Of a stretch of 6,623 bases of DNA, positions 1-5,013 are shown piece after piece (the stretch's first letter is position 1; the number at the start of each line of letters is the position of its first letter). The notes below the pieces were generated by a model. The model made no database searches, was not told the DNA's origin, and worked only from the letters and a program-made list of their open reading frames with translations. The translations under genes and the position numbers were made by a program. This DNA comes from Actinomycetota bacterium. Lineage in GTDB: Bacteria > Actinomycetota > Actinomycetes > Nanopelagicales > Nanopelagicaceae. Location of the stretch: the NCBI GenBank assembly GCA_027731885.1, contig JAQCAO010000070.1, positions 1 through 6,623 on the forward strand. Reading direction: 5' to 3'.

Positions 1-1178
1 CCTGAAATTCCAAGCAGGTGACAGATCAGTGAACCTGCACCGCTGCCACGCGCTGCCACGCGAATATTTCTATCTCGCGCCATATCGGTGATATCGGCAA
101 CGGTTAAGAAATATGGCTCGTATCCCAAAGTCGCGACAGTTGCGAGTTCATCATCTAAACGCACGCGAGCTTTATTGATTGTGGCTGAATCGTTGTAGCG
201 CCAATTGATTCCAGATTCGCAACGAGTGCGCAGCAAGGTGCGCATCGCACTTGCCGAGCCAGCGCCGACGATATGTGCTTCAGGTAAGTGGATTCCGCCT
301 AAACCAAGATCGCGTTGCGGTGACAAGAGCGCGCGTTCGGCCCATTGACGAGTTGTATTTAAGAGATCGCGTGGGGTGCGCTCTCCAGCAGCGCGCGCAA
401 TTTCAGCAGCGAGTGAGATCATTTGATCGCTTGATTTTAAATAACCTTCTGCATTACGCCGCTCCAGATGGCGTTGATGTAAAGGAACTAACTGGCGGGC
501 ACAATCTAAAATATCGGCAACGGGTCCATCTGCGGCATCGCGCATCCGTACCGCATTTGTGATTACCGCATCGATATCGTGATCGCGCGCAAAGATAAGT
601 GATCTTGCAGCATGTCCGGTTGAGAAAGGGCCGTTGCCCGCAACTAAATGAGATACGCAATCTATAGCGTGATCGCCAAAGAGTGAGCGGGTCTTATTAA
701 ATATTTCTAGCGCGATATCGCTGCGATGTAACGTAAGCGCTTGGCTAACTGGTGATTCCGGGCCATGCAGTAAATGAAGTTGGGTTGAATATTGGCTAAA
801 GCGTTGCAAGAAATCTAAAGTAAGAATCGGTGTGCGATCTGTGGCATTCATATTAAGACCGCTTAATAAACGCACTAACGCGCGCCATCCCCCATCACCG
901 TGAGCCAAGATAGTCACGCGCGGTAAATCTTTAGTGGGCGCGCTCTTAAGATTTGGGTCTGCCAGTAAATCAATCGCCAAGTTAGTGCCGATAATTGGAG
1001 CGATTCCGAATTCCAAACAAGCGCTAGCAAAGCGGATCGCACCTGATAAGCCATCGCGATCGGTGAGTGCGAGCGCCGGTGATTCAAATTGTGCAGCGCG
1101 TTCTACAAGATCACGTGGCTGGGTGGTTCCGTATTTAAGTGAGAAAGCACTTGATGTACGTAAATGTATAAAACTCAT
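1..1178 (-). CDS. dnaE2: DnaE2-type error-prone DNA polymerase III alpha subunit, N-terminal 392 codons (runs off the left edge)
   Basis: C-family DNA polymerase, probably the translesion (error-prone) DnaE2 type that extends past DNA damage. I translated the reverse strand from ATG 1178-1176; the frame stays open to base 1. Residues 1-~210 are a PHP domain (start MSFIHLRTSSAFSLKYG, then ALALTDRDGLSGAIRF at 36-50). Residues ~340-392 enter the polymerase palm, with the conserved nucleotide-binding loop ARGSGAGSL at 376-384. The catalytic aspartates lie beyond the edge. The PHP metal ligands are mostly gone: the usual HLHxHS reads HLRTSS and TDHG/TDHD reads TDRD, so PHP proofreading is unlikely. 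The gene follows the DUF6504 gene by 23 bp and should share its LexA-controlled promoter. The start has only a weak GAAGAAA-like ribosome site. A divergent DnaE1 copy is the main alternative, made less likely by the DUF6504 neighbour and SOS box. Confidence 0.85.
   Translation of the reverse strand, partial: MSFIHLRTSSAFSLKYGTTQPRDLVERAAQFESPALALTDRDGLSGAIRFASACLEFGIAPIIGTNLAIDLLADPNLKSAPTKDLPRVTILAHGDGGWRALVRLLSGLNMNATDRTPILTLDFLQRFSQYSTQLHLLHGPESPVSQALTLHRSDIALEIFNKTRSLFGDHAIDCVSHLVAGNGPFSTGHAARSLIFARDHDIDAVITNAVRMRDAADGPVADILDCARQLVPLHQRHLERRNAEGYLKSSDQMISLAAEIARAAGERTPRDLLNTTRQWAERALLSPQRDLGLGGIHLPEAHIVGAGSASAMRTLLRTRCESGINWRYNDSATINKARVRLDDELATVATLGYEPYFLTVADITDMARDRNIRVAARGSGAGSLICHLLGIS
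41..60. repeat. Perfect tandem duplication of a 10-mer inside dnaE2
   Basis: The 10-mer CGCTGCCACG occurs twice head to tail (41-50 and 51-60), followed by a further CG. On the coding strand it encodes part of the VAARGSG loop of the polymerase palm. The reading frame is intact with both copies: V-A-A-R-G-S-G-A-G-S-L matches the family. It is therefore genuine coding sequence rather than an insertion. A one-unit slip (10 bp) would shift the frame. Confidence 0.8.
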
Positions 1179-1190
1179 TTTTTCTTCAAC

Positions 1191-1210
1191 TCAAACCTGA
1201 ATCAAACCTG
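1191..1210. repeat. Short direct repeat TCAAACCTG x2 at the DUF6504/dnaE2 junction
   Basis: TCAAACCTG occurs at 1191-1199 and 1202-1210, with an 11-bp period. The second copy contains the DUF6504 stop codon (TGA, reverse strand 1204-1202). The first lies in the 23-bp leader before dnaE2. It probably records a small local duplication that extended the intergenic spacer. No regulatory role can be read from it. Confidence 0.6.
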
Positions 1211-1483
1211 TTTTACGATCCAGGAACCTGTGATCTCATCGCGTTCGAGTTGAAAGGTATTTAAGGCACCGATCGGTGCTGCTTCAACGGTCCATAAAGC
1301 GCGGGCGCCATCGTCAGGGCGATAGATGCCATCGCTAACTCGGTTCCACCAACCACCTGCTTCACACCAACGCGAGAGAACGGCGTGGATACGAAAGCGT
1401 TTGCCGCGAAAGGTAAATTCAATAGGTGTGGCCGCTCCATCGGAGATGACATCGTGAGCTGGAGCAACTTCTGGGACTGACAT
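1202..1483 (-). CDS. DUF6504 family protein, SOS-operon partner of DnaE2
   Basis: Small soluble protein of 93 aa and unknown biochemical function. From memory, this family sits beside Y-family polymerase (ImuB-like) and DnaE2 genes in many actinobacteria. The body matches the family pattern: PIEFTFRGKRFRIHAVLSRW at residues 20-39 (F-x-[FW]-R-G-x-x-[FY]-x-[IV]-x-x-V-L-x-x-W), then W45-W46, ALWTVEA near 63-69, and a closing D-x-x-T/G-G-x-W-x-[IV] strand. No membrane segment or signal peptide is visible. The ATG at 1483 is supported by GAGGCGG at 1496-1490, spaced 6 nt. It is the first gene after a LexA-box promoter and dnaE2 follows it, so a role in inducible mutagenesis or lesion bypass is inferred from context, not shown. 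Confidence 0.82.
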   Translation of the reverse strand: MSVPEVAPAHDVISDGAATPIEFTFRGKRFRIHAVLSRWCEAGGWWNRVSDGIYRPDDGARALWTVEAAPIGALNTFQLERDEITGSWIVKQV

Positions 1484-1489
1484 TTTCTA

Positions 1490-1496
1490 CCGCCTC
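1490..1496 (-). promoter_or_regulatory. Ribosome binding site of the DUF6504 gene
   Basis: On the reverse strand this reads GAGGCGG, 6 nt before ATG 1483. It fixes that start and argues against starts further inside the frame. Confidence 0.65.
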
Positions 1497-1513
1497 AAGC
1501 CTTCCTGTGGATA

Positions 1514-1531
1514 TTCGAACAAGTGTTCGAA
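1514..1531. promoter_or_regulatory. LexA operator (SOS box)
   Basis: TTCGAACAAGTGTTCGAA has 7-bp inverted arms (TTCGAAC / GTTCGAA) around a 4-nt centre. The core CGAACAAGTGTTCG (1516-1529) fits the Gram-positive SOS consensus CGAACRNRYGTTYG at every position. It abuts the leftward -10 hexamer and covers the expected transcription start, the classic position for LexA repression. It should control the DUF6504-dnaE2 unit. It lies about 80 bp from the best doxX promoter candidate, so control of doxX is less likely. Confidence 0.88.
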
Positions 1532-1559
1532 AAATAGCCCAAGGCTCTGACATTGGCAA
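1531..1559 (-). promoter_or_regulatory. Promoter of the DUF6504-dnaE2 unit
   Basis: On the reverse strand, TTGCCA (1559-1554, 5 of 6 to TTGACA) is followed after exactly 17 bp by TATTTT (1536-1531, 4 of 6 to TATAAT). Transcription would begin near 1524, inside the LexA box. The leader would be about 40 nt and include the GAGGCGG ribosome site. Confidence 0.65.
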
Positions 1560-1580
1560 GGCGCACGCCACGCCAGGCCT

Positions 1581-1606
1581 GAGATAGTTGAAATTTCAAC
1601 TATCTC
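1581..1606. promoter_or_regulatory. Perfect 26-bp palindrome, probable operator of a dimeric regulator
   Basis: GAGATAGTTGAAA (1581-1593) is followed immediately by its exact reverse complement (1594-1606), with no loop. The AT-rich, gapless symmetry suits a homodimeric DNA-binding protein rather than a terminator: it lies between two divergent genes and lacks a T tract. The inner AGTTGAAATTTCAACT resembles sites of MarR-type regulators. It ends 53 bp before the doxX start and a few bases upstream of the best doxX -35 candidate. It is over 20 bp behind the leftward -35, so doxX is the likelier target. No regulator gene is adjacent. Confidence 0.65.
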
Positions 1607-1609
1607 CCC

Positions 1610-1638
1610 TTGCCCTGACGCTTGTAAGCCCAAATAAA
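1610..1638 (+). promoter_or_regulatory. Candidate doxX promoter
   Basis: TTGCCC (1610-1615) and AATAAA (1633-1638) are separated by 17 bp, each matching its consensus at 4 of 6 positions. The predicted start near 1645 leaves a short leader holding the AGGAG site (1651-1655). The match is modest. If correct, the palindrome at 1581-1606 lies just upstream of the -35 box. Confidence 0.35.
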
Positions 1639-1659
1639 AGTTAAATTAAAAGGAGACCC

Positions 1660-2088
1660 ATGGACGCAGTACTCGTAATAGGCCGAATTCTCTTCGCCTT
1701 AATCTTCATCACTTCAGGAATCGCTCACTTTGCCAAGCTTGAGATGATGACCGGTTATGCCAAGTACAAGAAACTGCCTGCTGCAAAGCTCGGCGTACTC
1801 GTTAGCGGACTCTTCTTCCTACTAGGTGGAATCTACATAGCGCTCGGCTTCTGGGTAGACCTCGGCGCGCTCTTACTGGCAATTACATTGGTACTTGCTG
1901 CAGTTATCTTCCATAACTTCTGGACTGAGACAGATGCAACCGCCAAGCAGAACGAGATGATCGCTTTCAATAAGGATCTCGCACTGACTGGTGCATCGCT
2001 CATTATCTTCGCGCTTATCTACAGTGGTGCAATTTCAGCAGATGCTTTCGGTCCTCATATCGGAAATATCTCTTTCTTTAACAACTAA
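1660..2088 (+). CDS. DoxX-family integral membrane protein
   Basis: Small inner-membrane protein of 142 aa with about four membrane helices, near residues 3-24, 44-64, 67-87 and 106-126. Family marks are the N-terminal IGRILFALIFITSGIAHF (7-24, with R9, G20, H23), the glycine-rich second helix, and the H85-N-F-W88 motif after helix 3. DoxX relatives include the small subunit of thiosulfate:quinone oxidoreductase and a mycobacterial membrane oxidoreductase partner, but most are uncharacterised and no substrate can be assigned. The ATG follows AGGAG (1651-1655) with a 4-nt spacer. Codon choice is unusual for the window: 11 of 13 Phe codons are TTC and 6 of 7 Lys codons are AAG, while the TSUP gene at 3043 uses TTT for 12 of 15 Phe. 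This suggests strong expression. The gene is alone, ending at a strong terminator. Confidence 0.85.
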   Translation: MDAVLVIGRILFALIFITSGIAHFAKLEMMTGYAKYKKLPAAKLGVLVSGLFFLLGGIYIALGFWVDLGALLLAITLVLAAVIFHNFWTETDATAKQNEMIAFNKDLALTGASLIIFALIYSGAISADAFGPHIGNISFFNN

Positions 2089-2100
2089 TTAGCAAAGCAC

Positions 2101-2130
2101 GAAATGGCCTCCCGAAAGGGGGGCCATTTC
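2101..2130. terminator. Intrinsic terminator shared by doxX and the SDR gene
   Basis: A 13-bp stem (2101-2113 with 2118-2130, one G-T wobble) is closed by a GAAA tetraloop (2114-2117). It begins 12 bp after the doxX stop and ends 3 bp before the stop of the convergent SDR gene, so it can serve both strands. The tail is only moderately T-rich (TATTTA on the + strand; GTGCTTTGCT on the - strand), with no long T run. Confidence 0.85.
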
Positions 2131-2133
2131 TAT

Positions 2134-2928
2134 TTACCAGATCGACCATCCGCCATCAACCAAGATATCTGTACCAGTAATCCATTTCCCAGCATCCGAT
2201 GCAAGAAGTGCGCACGCTCCCTTGATATCTTCCGCCAATCCAGTGCGGTGAAATGCGTTCATTGTTCGAAACTTCTCGGCTTGCACCTTGTCAGTTAAAT
2301 CATTGGGAATCTGACCCGGACAAATGCAATTAACGCGCACGCCGTGTGGCGAATACTCCGCAGCCAGGGCTTTAGTTAGCGCCAGCGTTCCTGCCTTCGC
2401 GGCCACATAAGGCGCTCCAGATCTCTTAAAAGTCTCATTGTAAATTCGCGGATCGCTCGCCAGGCGAGATGCGATAGAGCCGAGAGCAATGATTGAACCG
2501 CTCTTTTGGGCGATCATTACCCGGCCAGCAGCTTGTGCACACATATATGTTGAGGTTAGGTTTTTCTCTAGCGTCCACCGAAATTCATCTACATCAGCAT
2601 GTGGTGGATGTGCAGTGGTATTGCTGCCACCTGCGTTGGCTACAAATACATCGAGCCGACCTTCTCGTTCCATAACTTGATCGACAAGTGAATTTACGCT
2701 CTCCTCATCGGTTACATCGCAAGCAAGCGCTGTAACATTCAATGAACGCGCACGCATTGCTGCAGCTGTTTCTTCGCAGAGTTCTGCGCGACGAGAAGCT
2801 ATGTAGACGTGGGCACCGAGCTCGGATAACGCTTCGGTGAAGGCGCTGCCAAGATGAGTCCCACCGCCGGTGACGATCGCAACGCGGTCTTTCATCGAGA
2901 AGAGATCTGTCATAGATCGATTAGTCAT
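2134..2928 (-). CDS. Short-chain dehydrogenase/reductase (classical SDR family)
   Basis: NAD(P)-dependent oxidoreductase of 264 aa (usual length ~250); substrate unknown. Numbered from ATG 2928: cofactor loop TGGGTHLG at 20-27, ASRR at 44-47 (paired Arg after strand 2 hints at NADP, uncertain), CDV at 70-72, NAGG at 98-101, N123, catalytic S151 in LGSIAS, Y174 and K178 (YVAAK), PG in VNCICPGQ, and the C-terminal GTDILVDGGW. S151 and Y174 are 23 residues apart instead of the usual ~13, because a DPRIY-containing insert (159-163) separates them. That insert also occurs in a sugar/polyol-type SDR subgroup. The start is uncertain: a GTG at 2937 and an ATG at 2913 (MTDLFSMKDRVAIVTGG, where homology begins) are alternatives. 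ATG 2928 has GGTGG 5 nt upstream. Divergent from the TSUP gene. Confidence 0.88.
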   Translation of the reverse strand: MTNRSMTDLFSMKDRVAIVTGGGTHLGSAFTEALSELGAHVYIASRRAELCEETAAAMRARSLNVTALACDVTDEESVNSLVDQVMEREGRLDVFVANAGGSNTTAHPPHADVDEFRWTLEKNLTSTYMCAQAAGRVMIAQKSGSIIALGSIASRLASDPRIYNETFKRSGAPYVAAKAGTLALTKALAAEYSPHGVRVNCICPGQIPNDLTDKVQAEKFRTMNAFHRTGLAEDIKGACALLASDAGKWITGTDILVDGGWSIW

Positions 2929-2945
2929 ATCAACCACCGTTCCTT

Positions 2946-2973
2946 TTTATAAATCTCTATATTCCTCCATCAA
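2946..2973 (-). promoter_or_regulatory. Candidate promoter of the SDR gene
   Basis: On the reverse strand, TTGATG (2973-2968, 4 of 6) and TATAAA (2951-2946, 5 of 6) are 16 bp apart. The predicted start near 2938 leaves almost no leader before GTG 2937 and about 10 nt before ATG 2928. Translation could then be leaderless or near-leaderless. On the opposite strand a lone TATATT (2958-2963), without a clear -35, could serve the TSUP gene. Confidence 0.35.
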
Positions 2974-3042
2974 AAGAGCATGTAGTGGCAACGCGCCCAA
3001 ACCCTTAACACCCAAATCTGCTTTCGGTGAGAGGATTAAACA

Positions 3043-3783
3043 GTGGAGACCGTTCTCGCGTTAATCGCCGGTGGATTTATCGGCGCTGCACTCGGTTTAG
3101 TTGGCGCCGGTGGTGCAATGCTTTCAGTTCCGATTCTGATGTACGGCTTTGGCTTAGATCCCAAACCTGCAACTACTGCAGCACTCGCCATCGTATTACT
3201 TGCCGCGCTATCTGGCTTAATTCCAAAGATACAAAAGAAGCAAGTTCTTTATCGCGACGCCTTTGTTATCTGGGGTATAGGTTTAATAACCAACTTAGGC
3301 TTTTCATCCATTGTTGAGCAGATACCGGATGCGGTAATTACAACTGGATTTGCTGGCGTCTTAATCTTGGCAGGTGTTTCTATGTTGCGGCCACCTAGGT
3401 TAGATGAACAGAAGCGAATGCCGTTTCCGGTATTGGTCGTTTTATCATTGTTTATCGGCACCATAACTGGACTATTTGGTATCGGTGGCGGATTCATTGC
3501 GATTCCAGTATTAGTTCTTTACTTTGGAACTCCACAAATTGTGGCCGCGGGAACTTCGCTTTTGATTATCTCCATAAACTCGCTAACCGCTTTCGTTGGC
3601 CATCGCTCGCAATGGGCCGATGTGCAGTGGCACATTCCAATTCTGATAGGTGCATCCGCCATTGTCATTGCCCAAATTGCATCGCAGTTGTCCCATAAGA
3701 CTTCGCCAGTTCTTTTGCGACGAGCATTCGCCTATCTGTTATTTACGATTTCACTCTTTACTGTCTTTAAAACCTATCTTTAA
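3043..3783 (+). CDS. TSUP (TauE/SafE, formerly DUF81) family membrane transporter
   Basis: Inner-membrane protein of 246 aa, very hydrophobic, with about eight helices. It shows the family's internal duplication: GLVGAGGAMLSVPIL (residues 18-32) recurs as GLFGIGGGFIAIPVL (143-157), each a glycine-rich loop beside a helix. A short charged linker (RPPRLDEQKRM, 116-126) separates the halves. TSUP members export or import small organic or sulfur anions such as sulfite, sulfoacetate and taurine. The substrate cannot be read from this sequence, and no sulfur metabolism gene lies next to it. Start is GTG 3043, supported by GAGAGGA (3029-3035) with a 7-nt spacer. Divergent from the SDR gene; the stop lies 5 bp from that of the convergent MFS gene, with no hairpin between them. 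Confidence 0.88.
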   Translation: METVLALIAGGFIGAALGLVGAGGAMLSVPILMYGFGLDPKPATTAALAIVLLAALSGLIPKIQKKQVLYRDAFVIWGIGLITNLGFSSIVEQIPDAVITTGFAGVLILAGVSMLRPPRLDEQKRMPFPVLVVLSLFIGTITGLFGIGGGFIAIPVLVLYFGTPQIVAAGTSLLIISINSLTAFVGHRSQWADVQWHIPILIGASAIVIAQIASQLSHKTSPVLLRRAFAYLLFTISLFTVFKTYL

Positions 3784-3788
3784 GCTTT

Positions 3789-4991
3789 TTAATTCTTAAT
3801 AGCACGCGACATGAACCCGGCTAGAACTAGCATCAGAACCGGGTAAGCCATTCCGACTCTAAGGTTTGTGTATTCGGCAATTAGCCCTGTAATTGAAGGT
3901 CCAAAGAAGAACCCAGCGATCCCAATTACTCCAACTCTAGAAATTGCTACAGCCGGTGCCATTCCTGGTGTCTTGCTAGCGGCCAGAATGAATGCGGGAA
4001 ACATAGGTCCTATGCCCAGGCCTGCGGCAACAAAGCCGATATTTACAATGATCAAAGCTGGGATTGGGTATGAGTCTGACATTGGAATCGCTATCGCAAT
4101 CGCAATTCCCCAGATGCCTCCACCAAAATAACCGCCAAGTTTTACCAGGCGTGCTGGACCAAAGTGGTCAAGGGCGCGATCTCCTAAGAAACGGCTTACG
4201 ATCATGGCGAGTGCAAAAGATGCAAATGCGGATGCATAAACTCCTTTCTCGTACCCCATCTCATCCCGCAATAAAATTGCACCCCAATCGCTAGCAGCGC
4301 CTTCACCAATCAGGCTTGCCATCAATCCAAATCCCAAGAACCAAAGTGGCATAACTGACTTACCCAATAACGGAATCTTTGACTCGTGTTCTTCTTCGCC
4401 TTTATGTCCATCAATGCTTGAAGGAAGTAAGTAATAAGCTGCAATTAAGTAAGCAAAGACTGATACGACGGCGATTGCAATCAAATTAGCTTGAGGTGAA
4501 ACATGTCGAGTAATCAACCCACCAATAACAGTAGTTAAAAATGCGCCAGTGCTCCACATCGCGTGAAAGGAGGACATATAGCGCCGTCCCAAGATTTTTT
4601 CAATCACAGTGCCTTGAAAGTTGTAACACATATCAATAAGTGCGTAACCAAGCCCCATTGTGTAAAGTGTTAGAAATAGCGTTACTGCATTTGTAGAAAG
4701 CGCCATCCCTGCCAAACCGGCGGGCATAATAAAAACGCCCAAGAAAATTGTGCGCTGTGAACCGTAGGTATGCATTAAGCGGCCTGCTAGCTGTGCACCG
4801 GTTACCGAACCAAAAGCACTTCCCAACAAAACAAATCCAAAAGCACCATTTGAAAGTCCGATGGCATCTTTGATTTCCGGGATCCTTGGAACCCATCCCA
4901 TAGAAACAATTCCCAACAAGAGGAAACAGATCCACAGAGAATTTCGCGCTAATTTGGCGCGATGAATTTGGTCAAGTGAGCCGCTAGACAT
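3789..4991 (-). CDS. Major facilitator superfamily transporter, MosC/YbjJ-like
   Basis: Secondary transporter of 400 aa with 12 predicted helices, the usual MFS size. The N-terminal signature GWVPRIPEIKDAIGLSNGAFG (G32-G52) and LLGSAFGSVTGAQLAGRL (55-72) fit the MosC/YbjJ-like branch. Loop 2-3 holds a weakened motif A (GRLMHTYGSQR, 70-80, lacking the usual Asp), repeated after helix 8 as GDRALDHFGPAR. Also typical are D120-x3-N124-x-Q126-G127, H143 in FHAMWSTGA, and E230-G-A-A-S-D235-W236. A charged loop (GHKGEEEHESK, 195-205) joins the two halves. Substrate unknown; relatives are loosely linked to sugar or rhizopine-type solutes. The ATG lacks a ribosome site but lies 6 nt after a TACCCT -10 box, suggesting a leaderless message. 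Only 22 bp separate it from the divergent YbaK-family gene. Confidence 0.88.
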   Translation of the reverse strand: MSSGSLDQIHRAKLARNSLWICFLLLGIVSMGWVPRIPEIKDAIGLSNGAFGFVLLGSAFGSVTGAQLAGRLMHTYGSQRTIFLGVFIMPAGLAGMALSTNAVTLFLTLYTMGLGYALIDMCYNFQGTVIEKILGRRYMSSFHAMWSTGAFLTTVIGGLITRHVSPQANLIAIAVVSVFAYLIAAYYLLPSSIDGHKGEEEHESKIPLLGKSVMPLWFLGFGLMASLIGEGAASDWGAILLRDEMGYEKGVYASAFASFALAMIVSRFLGDRALDHFGPARLVKLGGYFGGGIWGIAIAIAIPMSDSYPIPALIIVNIGFVAAGLGIGPMFPAFILAASKTPGMAPAVAISRVGVIGIAGFFFGPSITGLIAEYTNLRVGMAYPVLMLVLAGFMSRAIKN

Positions 4992-4997
4992 TTGCCA

Positions 4998-5003
4998 AGG
5001 GTA
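4998..5003 (-). promoter_or_regulatory. -10 box of a leaderless promoter for the MFS gene
   Basis: On the reverse strand TACCCT (fits TANNNT) stands exactly 6 nt before ATG 4991, so transcription would begin at or next to the A of the start codon. There is no Shine-Dalgarno sequence at usable distance. No clear -35 is seen; it would lie inside the opposite gene. Confidence 0.5.
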
Positions 5004-5007
5004 TCCT
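5002..5007 (+). promoter_or_regulatory. -10 box of a leaderless promoter for the YbaK-family gene
   Basis: TATCCT (fits TANNNT) lies exactly 6 nt before ATG 5014. It shares bases 5002-5003 (TA) with the -10 box of the opposite gene, so two polymerases could not occupy both at once. No ribosome site precedes the ATG. Confidence 0.5.
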
Positions 5008-5013
5008 GCAACT

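Noticed and set aside
251..562. Open frames on the + strand inside the dnaE2 region (also around 934-1200)
   Set aside because: They lie antisense to a reverse-strand frame that stays open for 392 codons and matches C-family polymerase motifs; their translations show no recognisable family.
1514..1531. LexA control of doxX from the same box
   Set aside because: The box lies about 80 bp upstream of the likely doxX -35 and exactly at the leftward start; position favours only the DUF6504-dnaE2 unit.
2104..2298. Small + strand frames opposite the SDR gene (also 2489-2680 and 2870-3064)
   Set aside because: Antisense or alternate-frame reading of a clear SDR gene; no ribosome sites and no conserved features.
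2947..2970. Seven-codon frame MEEYRDL before the SDR gene, a possible leader peptide
   Set aside because: No ribosome site in front of its ATG, and it overlaps the candidate promoter elements; short frames of this size arise by chance.
1660..3783. A sulfur oxidation unit formed by DoxX (thiosulfate) and TSUP (sulfite) proteins
   Set aside because: The genes are separated by a terminator and an opposite-strand SDR gene, and no sulfur enzyme gene is present; both families are functionally broad.
3780..3799. TTAAG ... CTTAA inverted repeat between the TSUP and MFS genes as a terminator
   Set aside because: A 5-bp AT-rich stem with a 10-nt loop is too weak to call.
3868..4131. Open frames on both strands overlapping the MFS gene (also 4064-4294 and 4633-4935)
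   Set aside because: Shadows of a 400-codon transporter frame with clear MFS motifs.
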